From assembly GCF_016801865.2 (NCBI RefSeq), contig NC_068937.1, positions 70,453,373 to 70,517,372 on the forward strand: a stretch of 64,000 nt of DNA. Reading direction: 5' to 3'. A model generated the notes under the pieces. The model was not told the DNA's origin and searched no databases. It was given only the letters and a program-made list of their open reading frames with translations. The position numbers were made by a program, and so were the translations under genes. Source of the DNA: Culex pipiens pallens (taxonomy: Eukaryota; Arthropoda; Insecta; Diptera; Culicidae). Below are positions 1-10,260 of this stretch, in pieces (the stretch's first letter is position 1; every line of letters begins with the position of its first letter).

Positions 1-241
1 TCAGAGGATTCAGAACAAAATTCTGAAAATGATTCTGAAACTTCCTCCATGGTTCAGCACCAGTGAACTTCATCAATTAGCCGAAGTTGACACTTTGGAT
101 GTTATGTCCAATAAGATAATTGATGCATTTTGACAAAAATCATTGCAGTCTTCATCCGCTTATTATATAGTTTATAAGTTAGTTATAAGGTATCCCTTTT
201 CCTTTTTGTACATGTAGGGTATTTTAACCATTAGTGGACCC
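1..241. other. Unassigned left edge
   Basis: AT-rich sequence with no open frame of note and no recognisable repeat. It ends where the first long inverted repeat begins. Confidence 0.4.
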
Positions 242-786
242 TAGGGTGGTCCAAATCCGGACTTTTTTTGGGGCTACCCCCTGAAATCAATGATTGACCC
301 ATCACTAGGCTAAATTCCAAATTTGAGCTCATTCTGACCACGGAAACCCCTCCCTCCAATCGCTTAAAGTTTGTATGGGAAAAATAGTCAAAATGTATGG
401 AGAAAAGCAACTGTTTTACTTTTTTACCTGTGCAAGGCGCCATAGTTATCCGATTCTTACCATTTCTCAAATGTAGAACCTTCATTAAGTTTAGAACAAT
501 TTTCCCGAAAACACTATATTTTTGGGATTTTTTCCCGCGAAGTTATTAGCGCTCAAAACTGACCATTTTTGCGCGGCTAGCTGTAAGGGGCTACCTAACA
601 ACGATGTTTAATTACAATTCGTACACGCACGTGCTCTCTCTCAGGTTCAAACTCTCTCACGAGCTTGCTCGCCTGCCTGCCTGCCTGCCTGTTTGCCTAC
701 AAGCGCGCGCGCTGTTTCTCTGCTTGGACTTTTGTCGTCGTCGTCGTCGTTTTCGTTCCGCTGCGCTGCGTTCCTGGCATGTTTAT

Positions 787-1495
787 GGGTAATTCTCCGC
801 CAACTCACACAGCAGTTGCCCCGACCCCTCTTCGATTTGCGTGAAACTTTGTCCTAAGGGGTAACTTTTGTCCCTGATCACGAATCCGAGGTCCGTTTTT
901 TGATATCTCGTGACGGAGGGGCGGTACGACCCCTTCCATTTTTGAACATGCGAAAAAAGAGGTGTTTTTCAATAATTTGCAGCCTGAAACGGTGATGAGA
1001 TAGAAATTTGGTGTCAAAGGGACTTTTATGTAAAATTAGACGCCCGATTTGATGGCGTACTCAGAATTCCGAAAAAACGTATTTTTCATCGAAAAAAACA
1101 CTAAAAAAGTTTTAAAAATTCTCCCATTTTCCGTTACTCGACTGTAAAAAATTTTGGAACATGTCATTTTATGGGAAATTTAATGTACTTTTCGAATCTA
1201 CATTGTCCCAGAAGGGTCATTTTTTCATTTAGAACAAAATTTTTCATTTTAAAATTTCGTGTTTTTTCTAACTTTGCAGGGTTATTTTTTAGAGTGTAAC
1301 AATGTTCTACAAAAATGTAGAGCAGACAATTACAAAAATTTTGATATATAGACATAAGGGGTTTGCTTATAAACATCACGAGTTATCGCGATTTTACGAA
1401 AAAAAGTTTTGAAAAAGTTGGTCGTCATCGATCATGGCCGTTCATGGTCACCCGCGACAGACACGGACGACGAAACAAAGAGAAACGCAAAAAGC

Positions 1496-1565
<70 letters not shown>

Positions 1566-1996
1566 GGACAATGTAGATTCGAAAAGTACATTAAATTTCC
1601 CATAAAATGACATGTTCCAAAATTTTTTACAGTCGAGTAACGGAAAATGGGAGAATTTTTAAAACTTTTTTAGTGTTTTTTTCGATGAAAAATACGTTTT
1701 TTCGGAATTCTGAGTACGCCATCAAATCGGGCGTCTAATTTTACATAAAAGTCCCTTTGACACCAAATTTCTATCTCATCACCGTTTCAGGCTGCAAATT
1801 ATTGAAAAACACCTCTTTTTTCGCATGTTCAAAAATGGAAGGGGTCGTACCGCCCTTCCGTCACGAGATATCAAAAAACGGACCTCGGATTCGTGATCAG
1901 GGACAAAAGTTACCCCTTAGGACAAAGTTTCACGCAAATCGAAGAGGGGTCGGGGCAACTTTTCCCGATTTCGTGTGAGTTGGTAGAGAATTACCC
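787..1996. mobile_element. Nested foldback element (family B) with TTAT duplication
   Basis: Ends are GGGTAATTCTC and GAGAATTACCC. The arms (787-1210 and 1565-1996) are near-perfect inverted copies, separated by a centre that includes a 66-nt T run. It is flanked by TTAT on both sides. The opposite arm of family A (about 3884-3905) carries the same host sequence with a single TTAT and no insert, so the boundaries and the 4-bp duplication are directly supported. No coding capacity. Confidence 0.85.
1499..1564. repeat. 66-nt poly(T) tract
   Basis: Uninterrupted T homopolymer in the centre of the nested foldback element. Its length may be an assembly estimate. Confidence 0.9.
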
Positions 1997-2139
1997 TTAT
2001 TGTAATTTTCAGGATATATTTCGATATTTATTTCGAGATATAAAATTAAATGTAATATGTGATTAACAATAGATATCATATTATCAGAGCGTGTGTGAGA
2101 GAATACAAATTTCGATAAATTAGATCCTCCATGAATTGT

Positions 2140-2460
2140 TGACCGAGCCACGTAGCCCAGTGGTAACGCTTCCGCGTTAGCGGTAGATCGGGGTTCAAAT
2201 CCCGGCTCGGACCAACACAACTGGTGATCTTTTCCCTTCTGGAATCGATTGCTTAGGAAAGGGAAGGTAGTGTATCGTCACAAACTGGACCTTATCACAA
2301 CACCTTAGGGAGGCGACCTATGGAATGTTAACATTAACCTTAACATGTTAACATTAAGTTGAGAATGAAACTGCCACTGAATCCGCTTTGTAAATGCCGG
2401 CCCCGATACTCTTCAAGGGTGTTCCCCTCAGGAACTGGGAAAGATTTACTTTTTTTTACT
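2140..2460 (+). mobile_element. tRNA-headed SINE with 9-bp target duplication
   Basis: A tRNA-like head (about 2140-2215) has a D-arm A-box like motif (GTAGCCCAGTGG) and a T-arm B-box (GGTTCAAATCC) with a CCA-like continuation. About 240 bp of unrelated body ends in a short T-rich tail. ATGAATTGT occurs at 2131-2139 and again at 2461-2469, exactly at both ends, as expected for target-primed insertion. The anticodon stem is imperfect, so this is a SINE head and not a functional tRNA. Confidence 0.8.
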
Positions 2461-2469
2461 ATGAATTGT

Positions 2470-2920
2470 CATCTGTTATTATTGAGTAAATTTTTAAATA
2501 GGGATATTGTAATTTAAATTTATTTCTAGTTTTTTTTAAATGGTACCATATCAAACTCGAGACTGGGATTTTAACTATTCTAGAAAAAATAAAAGACTTT
2601 TTTTTAACTTAGTCAAGTATAGATTTCAGGAAGAACAATACACTTAGACAACTCATCGATTATGGGAACTGTTTTTTATTCTACTTTTGTATACTATCAA
2701 ACAAGCTTAAAAAGAAAATATTTGAAGTTTTTTCGTAGCCCTATGATCACGACTATTTTTCATTCCATACAAAATATTTTAATCTGCCGAAAATATAACA
2801 AACTTCCTTACAACAAATTGCGGTATATTTTGCTTTTGACGATTATTAGAAGTTTACGATTCCGAAACATCCAAAAAGTGCAACGATGTCTAAAAGAAAA
2901 TCCTCAAAAATAGAGATTGT
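2470..2920. other. Element interior, nothing recognised
   Basis: AT-rich filler inside the family A element between two SINE insertions. No motif or convincing ORF was seen. Confidence 0.4.
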
Positions 2921-2940
2921 TGAGCTAGCTAGTTTTATAA

Positions 2941-2970
2941 CTAATCTAATCTAATCTAATCTAATCTAAT
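2941..2970. repeat. (CTAAT)6 SINE tail
   Basis: Six perfect CTAAT units at the 3' end (minus-strand sense) of the composite SINE. Simple-repeat tails of this kind are common at 3' ends of non-LTR-dependent elements. Confidence 0.85.
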
Positions 2971-3345
2971 CGCCAGTCAGTCCAAAGAAAGCATCCGGGA
3001 AGAACTTATGGTTAGATTACGCCTCAAGTTCCTTCTTGTCATTATTAATGATTGCAGTACTTTCGAGAACCCCCGAAGCGTATTACACTCATTAAAGCGG
3101 CCCGGCCTACTGCGTTGCATTAACCGCATGAGACAGATATCTATCCCACATTTCATAGAACCATCAGGGGAAGAAGAAGAAGCCGGGGACATACCGTACC
3201 ATCCGGTTCGAGTTATTCATAGATTATAATGGTGTGTGGTGTGTAGCGGAATCGTTGGGGAAGGGATTGTTGTATTATATAGTAAATGACCTTGTGACAT
3301 TACTTCACCACTACGGATTAATTCACTCAAGGAGTGTTATCCCTT

Positions 3346-3416
3346 GGTGGCCGAATGGCTAGAGCATCCGACTTCCAATCCAAAAGTGTGAGTTCGAATC
3401 TCACCCTGATTCTATG
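3346..3416 (+). other. tRNA-like module inside SINE
   Basis: Starts GGTGGCCGAATGGC (A-box like) and has a T arm GTGAG-TTCGAAT-CTCAC. The anticodon loop CTTCCAA would read UCC (glycine), but the anticodon stem is mismatched, so it is a decayed tRNA-derived segment. It is oriented opposite to the SINE head. Confidence 0.6.
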
Positions 3417-3466
3417 CGTTTTTTGTTCATATTCAAAGTTCAATTACAGTCGAAAAATTTCAAGTA

Positions 3467-3540
3467 GACCGGTCGGGAATCGAACCCTGAACCTTCCGCT
3501 TATGAGGCGGGATCCGTAGCCATTAAGCCACGGGCCGGTC
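3467..3540 (-). other. tRNA-like head of composite SINE (CAU-type loop)
   Basis: On the minus strand this 74-nt segment folds as a near-complete cloverleaf: an acceptor pair beginning GACCGG, an anticodon stem CCGC/GCGG with loop CTCATAA (CAU), and a T arm containing GGTTCGATTCC. It does not resemble insect initiator or elongator tRNA-Met elsewhere. Its position at a SINE end argues for a tRNA-derived promoter head. Confidence 0.65.
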
Positions 3541-3557
3541 CTGAGCTAGCTAGTTTT

Positions 3558-3883
3558 TTTTATCTGGAATCAAATTGCCTTCGAATGGACAAACGGTTGG
3601 TCGGATGATATTTAGAGTAAAAAAACAAAATTTGTATTACCTGAAGATTTTTAAATAACTTTTAAATAACTCTAATGAGCATATACGAACAACTGCTTGT
3701 AATGCTTGGAAAAACGAACAAACCCTGTTCATTTGCTTAAATCTTTTAAATGAGCCTAAGCCAAAGCCTAAGCTGCCTTTTATTCAAATTATTTTTTTTT
3801 TCAGTGCACTTTAAAAAATAAAATTGACATGATCTAAGAATTTATATGCTAAATATATCTCAAAACAATCCTGCTATTTTAGT
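3558..3883. other. Element interior, nothing recognised
   Basis: AT-rich interior of the family A element up to the right inverted arm. No feature supported. Confidence 0.4.
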
Positions 3884-4435
3884 TGAAAATTATAATAAAC
3901 ATGCCAGGAACGCAGCGCAGCGGATAGCAAACGAAAACGACGACGACGACAAAAGTCCAAGCAGATAAACAGCGCACGCTTGTAGGTAAACAGGCAGGCA
4001 GGCAGGCGAGCAAGCTCGTGAGAGAGTTTGAACCTGAAAGCGAGCACGTGCGTGTACGAATTGTAATTAAACAACGTTGTTAGGTAGCCCCTTACAGCTA
4101 GCCGCGCAAAAATGGTCAATTTTGAGCGCTAATAACTTCGCGGGAAAAAATCCTAAAAACATGGTATCTTCGGGAAAGTTGTTCTAAATTTAATGAAGGT
4201 TCTACATTTGAGAAATGGTAAGAATCGGATAACTATGGCGCCTGCCACAGGTAAAAAAGTAAAACAGTTGCTTTTCTCCATACATTTTGACTATTTTTCC
4301 CATACAAACTTTAAGCGATTGGAGGGAGGGGTTCCCGTGGTCAGAATGAGCTCAAATTTGGAATTTAGCCTAGTGATGGGTCAATCTTTGATTTCAAGGG
4401 GTAGCCCCAAAAAAGTCCGGATTTGAACCACCCTA

Positions 4436-5616
4436 CCCGACACTCATCAGCTGATCAGAAGTCCGCTGCAACACGATCGCGCTCCCCTCACAACTCTGTA
4501 ACCGTTCAGTTACAAGATTCCTAGTATTTTTAATATGTTAATTTATTTATTTATTATTTAATGTTCTTTGTGGTAAATGTTCAATGTTTTGGGTTACGAG
4601 CTATAGGGAAACACCAAGATTGTATAGCGTAGTCCCCCGTCAACAAACACAACAAAATATTGTCTCTTAAGAAAGGGCTCAGTGGGTGCAAGAGGGGTAT
4701 CCAGTGGGTGCAACTTAAGGGCAAGCTTCTACGATGTTGGCGGTATTGGGGGATGACGGTTGAGGAGACCGATGACGGATCCTTCGAGGCAGGTTTGACC
4801 GCCGTGAATCGGCGATTTCAATCCCGGTGTTCGTGCGAGAAAGTTAAGTGCTTTAGTGAAAGTTTAAAAGTGAGCCAGCAGAAGACGGAAGAAGGATTCC
4901 CGCATCACCCTGCTGTTCGTTCAGGACCTTTTGATTTCGTCCACCAAGCGTACGCGCCTCACACTCGCACGGGTCGGTCCATGTACATTGAGTGCGGAGA
5001 AGCCAGTACATGCACCTAAACGTAATAGGACCTTCGCTCTGGATCTGCGGATCCATAATTCGTTAAGGAGCGCATTTCTCGGGCTGAAGCCCTAATTACA
5101 AAGGAGACCCTTCTCGGAACGACCGTTACGGTGATCCCGTGGTCCGCCCGATCGAGCCAACGAAGGAAGACACCGTAAACCTCGACACCAGCCTACGCCA
5201 TTGCTGGTCAGTACGCGCCATCCGTCCGCCATCGCTCAAGCCAGCCCGCGGTTTTCCACGGCCGCCATTGCCACCCAAGAGCACTGGTCGATGTTCCGTG
5301 CGCGGCGCTGAAGCGAGCGTGGCCATCCGAGTGGTGCTAGCCCACCAAGAACTCGAGCCAACCGAAGCCGAAGCAGAAGTAGGAGAAGAAGCAGTTCATC
5401 AACGGTACGTACCGCAGCAGTTCCAGAACCCCAGCAACCCCCCACAATAGCCCAAATTCCCCCCCATCACACACACAGTAGTTTCCGTAGTTTTTAATAA
5501 ATAGTAGTTTTTAATTTCCATAGTTTCTTGATTTGTCTTTAATAAAACCCTTCCCTTGATATTTCCCACAAATTTGCTGTATTTTATTTGATCCGCGTTG
5601 TCCTCCATCACCTGAG
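4436..5616. other. Unassigned stretch before gypsy gag; possible leader or LTR
   Basis: Includes a GC-rich part (about 4800-5450) with short frames of no known family, and AATAAA-like sites near 5500-5545. The position just before gypsy gag makes an LTR or leader possible. No second LTR exists in the window to confirm it, and no primer-binding site was recognised. Confidence 0.3.
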
Positions 5617-6457
5617 GTGAGCCGACTCTGTTTTCCTATCCTAGGGGAAGAGTTAGTGCCAAGAGCTTGCCGACATCCTTGGATATCACACCTTTTTCTT
5701 ATTAGTAGTTTCTCTAAAAGTATCAACTCCAACAACAACAACCCACGCATTAGCAGCAACAGTCGTGGTGGCAGCAGCAAAAACAATAACAAACCACGAA
5801 CACCGTGCTGGAAGTGTGGCGAGCTGCACTACGTGGAGTTTTGCCAGTACCTGAACCATCGCTGTCGGGATTGCAACCGAGTCGGCCACAAGGACGGGTA
5901 CTGCCAGTGTGTGCGGTCGAATCCAGGTAAAAAGCGTCGCGAGAAGTCCAGCAAGCCAGCGCACACCAGGGGGATCTACGTGAAACAGCTAGCTGTTCAC
6001 CGCAACCGAAAGTTTGTGACCGTGGTGATTAATCACGTCGAGCTTCAACTCCAGTTGGACTGTGCTTCCGACATCACCGTCCTCACGGAAGCCAGCTGGA
6101 ACCGCATCGGACGACCACCAATGGAGCCACCGTCACAGCAAGCTCGGACTGCTTCCGGACAGCCGTTGGACCTGATCGGCGAGATCGTCTGTGACGTCAC
6201 GCTGAAAGGAGTGCATCGTTCAGGTGAAGTGTACGTGACCAACATTAAAGATCTGAACCTTTAAGGCCTCGACTTCATCGATCTCTTCAACCTGTGGGAT
6301 GTCCCCCTGAGCACGGTTTGCAACCTGGTGACGTCATCTAAGGACAACGTGGAGTGGCTGAAAGCGTCGTTCCCGCAGCTGTTTTCCGACTCACTCGGAT
6401 GCTGCAAGAAGGCCGAAGTGAAACTTTACGTTTTGCCAGACGTTCAGCCAGTGTTCC
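5617..6457 (+). pseudogene. Ty3/gypsy (mag-like) gag 3' end and protease, broken
   Basis: The reading begins inside gag with Asn/Ser-rich sequence, then two zinc knuckles: CWKCGELHYVEFC and CRDCNRVGHKDGYC (near 5800-5910). The aspartic protease follows about 6010-6110, with LDCAS in place of the usual D-S/T-G/A active-site motif. A TAA at about 6262 interrupts the frame within a segment that continues as normal protein on the far side (GLDFIDLF). A second lesion, a short deletion near 6455, shifts into the reverse transcriptase frame. The gag N-terminus is absent or unrecognisable. Mag-clade elements normally carry gag, protease, RT, RNase H and integrase in one or two ORFs; this copy is dead. 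Confidence 0.75.
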
Positions 6458-7456
6458 GTGCCGTTTGCCGCCCTGCAGCCGATCCAAACCGAGCTAGAAC
6501 GTCTCCAGAAGCTGGACATCATCTCTCCGGTGGAGTTTTCGGACTGGGCTGCCCCCATCGTTGCCGTTAAGAAAAAGTCCGTCAACGGTGAGCCAAACAA
6601 AGTGCGAGTGTGCGCGGACTACTCGACTGGCCTAAACAGCCTCATCCAGCCGAACCAACATCCGTTGCCATTGCCCGAGGAGATTTTTGCCAAGCTTACG
6701 GGTAGCAAGATCTTCACGCACATCGACCTGTCGGACGCGTATCTGCAGGTGCCTGTCGAGAAGGAGTCTAGACAGTTCCTGACGATCAACACTCACTTGA
6801 GCCTGTTCGAGTTCAACCGCTTGTCGCCCGGTGTCAAGTCAGCCCCTGGCGCCTTCCAGAAGATCGTCGAGTCGATGGTCGCTGGCCTCGACGGAGTGGA
6901 GGTTTACCTCGACGATGTGCTCGTCCATGGCAGAACACCGGAAGAGCACCGCTCACGTTTGCTGAAGGTCCTGGAACGCATCCAAGAGTGGGGTTTCACC
7001 CTGCGCATCGAGAAATGCTCGTTTTTCATGTCGGAGATCACCTATTTGGGATTCATCGTCAACAACCGAGTAATCAGGCCGGACCCGTCCAAGACGTCCG
7101 CCATCTGCCGCATGCCACCCCCGCATGACGACAGCAGTTTGCGTTCCTTCCTCGGTGCGATCAATTTCTACAGAAAGTTTGTTCGCAACATGCACGATCT
7201 CCGACACCCACTGGATGCCAAGTGGGACTGGAACGAAAGCTGCCAGGAGTCGTTCGAGAAATTCAAGAACCTGCTCCGGTCGGACCTGCTTTTGGTGCAC
7301 TACAACCCTGAGCTGGAAACTATCGTCGCCGCTGACGCGTCCAACTACGGTGTCGGCGCGTGCTTAATGCATCGATACGATGACGGCTTGATCAAGGTGG
7401 TGTGTCACGCGTCTCGGACGTTGACGTCGGCCGAGCAGAACTACGGTCAAGTTGAG
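6458..7456 (+). pseudogene. Ty3/gypsy reverse transcriptase, unit 1
   Basis: Encodes the RT of a mag-like gypsy. Visible blocks, in order, are THIDLSDAYLQVPV (palm, first catalytic Asp), FEFNRLSPGVKSAP, and VEVYLDDVLVHG with the YLDD catalytic pair. The connection follows, with YLGFIVNNRVIRPDP and the start of RNase H at VAADASNYGVGA. It is in frame with the 3' part of the RNase H only if the 231-bp MITE at 7459-7689 is removed. Even then the codon at the junction would read TAG where EKEALA is expected. From 6596 onward the segment is duplicated at 9182. Confidence 0.85.
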
Positions 7457-7458
7457 TA

Positions 7459-7689
7459 CACAGAAAAAAATATGTGAATTTACTCGACACGGAAAAAATG
7501 AATCACATGTGAACTCAGTTCATGTAAACTTGAGATTCGACGTAAACGGTTGAATCACACGTAAAATCATGTTTTTACGTTTATTTTGTTGCAAATTTAC
7601 ATCAAATTGCATTTAAATTTAAATGTTTAATGACGTGCAAAAGTGTTACATCATAAATGATGTAACATTCGGAAATATTTTTTTGTGTG
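7459..7689. mobile_element. 231-bp MITE with TA duplication (unit 1 resident copy)
   Basis: Ends CACAGAAAAAAA and TTTTTTTGTGTG are inverted, and TA flanks both sides (7457-7458, 7690-7691). A TA target duplication is typical of Tc1/mariner-type elements and their MITEs. It is AT-rich, with internal ACATCATAAATGATGT palindromes and no coding capacity. It interrupts gypsy pol between RT and RNase H. Confidence 0.85.
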
Positions 7690-7691
7690 TA

Positions 7692-8135
7692 GGAGGCTTT
7701 GGCGCTGATCTTCGGTGTTACCAAGTTTCATCGCTTCATCTGGGGACGGAGGTTCACACTTCACACCGACCACAAGCCGCTGGTCGCCGTGTTCGGGTCC
7801 AAGATGAGAATCCCGGTTCACACCTCCAACCGTCTTCAGCGATGGGCGCTGATCCTGCTTTCCTACGAGTTTGACATCGAGCACATCTCAACGCAAGACT
7901 TTGGCTATGCTGACATGCTCTCGAGACTGATCGACGCGCGGATCAAACCGGACGAGGATTTTGTGATCGTCGCAATCCAGCTCGAGGACGAACTTGCAGC
8001 GGCCATGGACGAAGCACTCAACATTCTAAAAGTGGCCACAAGCAACGACAAGCTACTGCAAGACGTCATCAAGCATGTCCAATCTCGCTGGCCCGGGGCA
8101 ATTAAGCTGGTCGATGCTGAACTTCGCCCGTTCTA
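7692..8135 (+). pseudogene. Ty3/gypsy RNase H and tether, unit 1
   Basis: Continues the pol after the MITE: EALALIFGVTKFHRF, then RFTLHTDHKPLVAVFG, which holds the TDHKPL motif of gypsy RNase H. NRLQRWALILLSYEFDIEH follows. The frame is cut at 8135 by another CACAG-ended MITE inserted at TA. No integrase is present in either unit, so the element is 3' truncated. Confidence 0.8.
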
Positions 8136-8600
8136 CACAGAAAAAAAATCCGGTAAATTTACATCATATGATGTACCAAAAGTGCACGTCATTAATGATT
8201 CTAATTTACATTATATTCATTGGAAATTTAAATTTCATCCGACGTAAATGTGCCATAGAAATTCTTTTAGAAATCGTGTTAATTTCCGATAAAAATAACA
8301 TAAATTTACCAAGTCCAAATTTTTTTTAGCCCCGCTGAATCTAGAATCCGACGTAATTTTCAGACGCGTTTGTAGATCGTGACATTGAAAAGTATACCTT
8401 TGGATTGCTTTATGATCAAAATTGAGCATTATACAAACATGTTTGAATACTCAAGAATGGTCATCAAACAATTCTCAAAAGTATAACTTTCAACCATCAA
8501 TACAAAACGATGTTTGAAAATAGAATCGAAATCTAGATTCAACGGGACAAATTTTATACACAAACGAATTATAATTTTTGTACTTGATAGTAGAAATCAA
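8136..8600. mobile_element. CACAG-ended MITE, larger type (unit 1), right end unclear
   Basis: Begins CACAGAAAAAAAATCCGG after TA (8134-8135). It shares the body of the 457-bp MITEs at 29845-30303 and 56854-57310, including the ATGATGTACCAAAAGTGCACG block. It contains an inverted pair around GAATCTAGA (8336 and 8532). The expected CTGTG-TA right end was not found, so it is probably degenerate. Confidence 0.55.
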
Positions 8601-8811
8601 ATCTAATCTGGTGATTTTTGCAATACGGAATATACTTACTCAATGATGTGTTTGGGGGTTGAGTCTTCTTTAGCGGTACCATGAGGATTCCTTCAGCATT
8701 TGGGTTGCATGTGCCGCTAAGTCTCCGTTGGCCCAAGAAATTCTCAGACTGGTGCAGCACAGATTCAACTCTTTAGCTGAATCCTCTAAAGGCTTAACAT
8801 TAAGATAATAT
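8601..8811. other. Unassigned linker (unit 1)
   Basis: About 210 bp between the MITE and the RpL6 fragment, identical in unit 2 (11420-11630). No feature recognised. Confidence 0.4.
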
Positions 8812-9019
8812 TTACGTTGGCATGGAGAACATCGTCTTGAGGTACCGGCGAATCACCTTGTCCTCCGGGTGCGCCTTGATGGCCTTCAGGACCTCCTCGT
8901 CCAAGAACTTCTGATCGGCCTTGCGCTGTTCCGACGGAACGTACTTCACCTCCTTTTCGGCGAAGAGTTCCTCCTCGGTACAGGTTTTCTTTTTGCAGGC
9001 CCAGCGGAAGTAACCGTCG
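8812..9019 (-). pseudogene. RpL6: RpL6 pseudogene, C-terminal part (unit 1 copy)
   Basis: The minus strand encodes a segment strongly like the C-terminus of eukaryotic ribosomal protein L6 (large-subunit protein). Blocks are DGYFRW, EKEVKYVPSEQRKADQKF and KAIKAHPEDKVIRRYLKTMF. The final 10 or so residues of the family are missing; the frame ends MPT-stop. The upstream end stops at the TIR element, and the rest of the coding region is at 17692-18245. This is a copy of 11631-11838 produced by the tandem duplication. Confidence 0.85.
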
Positions 9020-9180
9020 CACGCCATGGCGGAAGGCAATTATTATTGAAATTGAATGTACCTAAAATGTTTTTTCGTGGAAAGGTAGCTAAGGGGGTCC
9101 CTTTTCGATATCTGTGACCTAGAAAATATTTCACCTAGGGATTTTCGATTTTTTGTCATTTTCAGTTTTTTAACTGTATG
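9020..9180. mobile_element. Fragment of TIR-element left arm (unit 1)
   Basis: The first 161 bp of the arm that starts at 11839, including CACGCCATGGCGGAAGG, cut off at the duplication breakpoint. Its presence shows that the duplication postdates the TIR insertion. Confidence 0.85.
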
Positions 9181-9181
9181 T

Positions 9182-10027
9182 AACAAAGTGCGAGTGTGCG
9201 CGGACTACTCGACTGGCCTAAACAGCCTCATCCAGCCGAACCAACATCCGTTGCCATTGCCCGAGGAGATTTTTGCCAAGCTTACGGGTAGCAAGATCTT
9301 CACGCACATCGACCTGTCGGACGCGTATCTGCAGGTGCCTGTCGAGAAGGAGTCTAGACAGTTCCTGACGATCAACACTCACTTGAGCCTGTTCGAGTTC
9401 AACCGCTTGTCGCCCGGTGTCAAGTCAGCCCCTGGCGCCTTCCAGAAGATCGTCGAGTCGATGGTCGCTGGCCTCGACGGAGTGGAGGTTTACCTCGACG
9501 ATGTGCTCGTCCATGGCAGAACACCGGAAGAGCACCGCTCACGTTTGCTGAAGGTCCTGGAACGCATCCAAGAGTGGGGTTTCACCCTGCGCATCGAGAA
9601 ATGCTCGTTTTTCATGCCGGAGATCACCTATTTGGGATTCATCGTCAACAACCGAGTAATCAGGCCGGACCCGTCCAAGACGTCCGCCATCTGCCGCATG
9701 CCACCCCCGCATGACGACAGCAGTTTGCGTTCCTTCCTCGGTGCGATCAATTTCTACAGAAAGTTTGTTCGCAACATGCACGATCTCCGACACCCACTGG
9801 ATGCCAAGTGGGACTGGAACGAAAGCTGCCAGGAGTCGTTCGAGAAATTCAAGAACCTGCTCCGGTCGGACCTGCTTTTGGTGCACTACAACCCTGAGCT
9901 GGAAACTATCGTCGCCGCTGACGCGTCCAACTACGGTGTCGGCGCGTGCTTAATGCATCGATACGATGACGGCTTGATCAAGGTGGTGTGTCACGCGTCT
10001 GGGACGTTGACGTCGGCCGAGCAGAAC
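9182..10027 (+). pseudogene. Ty3/gypsy reverse transcriptase, unit 2
   Basis: Same RT blocks as unit 1 (THIDLSDAYLQVPV, VEVYLDDVLVHG, VAADASNYGVGA) but lacking everything upstream of RVCADYS. A new MITE at 10030 breaks it 15 bp before the resident MITE site. Differences from unit 1 include MPEIT for MSEIT and ASGTL for ASRTL. Confidence 0.85.
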
Positions 10028-10029
10028 TA

Positions 10030-10260
10030 CACAGAAAAAAATATGTGAATTTACTCGACACGGAAAAAATGAATCACATGTAAACTCAGTTGATGTAAAC
10101 TTGAGATTCGACGTAAACGGTTGAATCACACGTAAAATCATGTTTTTACGTATAATTTGTTGCAAATTTACATCAAATTACATTTAAATTTAAATGTTTA
10201 ATGACGTGCAAAAGTGTTACATCATAAATGATGTAACATTCAGATATATTTTTTTGTGTG
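10030..10260. mobile_element. 231-bp MITE, insertion private to unit 2
   Basis: CACAGAAAAAAA...TTTTTTTGTGTG flanked by TA (10028-10029, 10261-10262). Unit 1 has the unoccupied site AACTACGGTCAAG at about 7440-7452, so the duplicated TA is verified directly. It differs from the neighbouring resident MITE at roughly ten positions, so it came from another family member. Confidence 0.95.

Larger units (their letters stand above)
2937..3541 (-). mobile_element. Composite SINE with two tRNA-like modules, 16-bp target duplication
   Basis: TGAGCTAGCTAGTTTT is present at 2921-2936 and 3542-3557 and brackets the insert exactly. Read on the minus strand, the element starts with a tRNA-like head (3540-3467), continues through about 500 bp of body, and ends in a pentanucleotide tail, (ATTAG)6, at 2941-2970. 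A second tRNA-like module, on the opposite strand, lies at 3346-3416. The head, tail repeat and direct repeats fit a SINE mobilised by a non-LTR reverse transcriptase. Confidence 0.8.
242..4435. mobile_element. Long-TIR foldback element (family A), full copy
   Basis: The outer ends are inverted copies of each other. The left arm starts TAGGGTGGTCC at 242 and runs to 786, resuming briefly at 1997. The right arm runs about 3884-4435 and ends with the complement. The arms are about 550 bp and share a GCCTGCCTGC tract, a GACGACGAC tract and a GGGGCTACCCC motif. No transposase is visible, so the copy is presumably non-autonomous. Possible 3-bp flanking CCC duplication, not secure. The interior contains one foldback element and two SINEs as later insertions. 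A shorter copy lies at 50853-51598. Confidence 0.75.
6596..9180. repeat. Tandem duplication unit 1 (2.6 kb)
   Basis: This unit recurs at 9182-11998 with very few substitutions (for example codons for S/P and R/G in the RT) and one extra 231-bp MITE in the second copy. It spans gypsy RT to RNase H, two MITEs, the RpL6 pseudogene 3' part and the first 161 bp of the TIR element. The junction near 9180 has a couple of filler bases. Confidence 0.9.

Noticed and set aside
1363..1613. Short ORFs across the poly(T) tract encoding homopolymers
   Set aside because: They are translations of a 66-nt T run in a foldback element.
3346..3540. Functional tRNA genes at 3346, 3467, 46001, 52356 and 52820
   Set aside because: Each has good A and B boxes but imperfect stems, and most sit inside repeats with SINE or MITE boundaries. 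52356-52428 is the least certain rejection.
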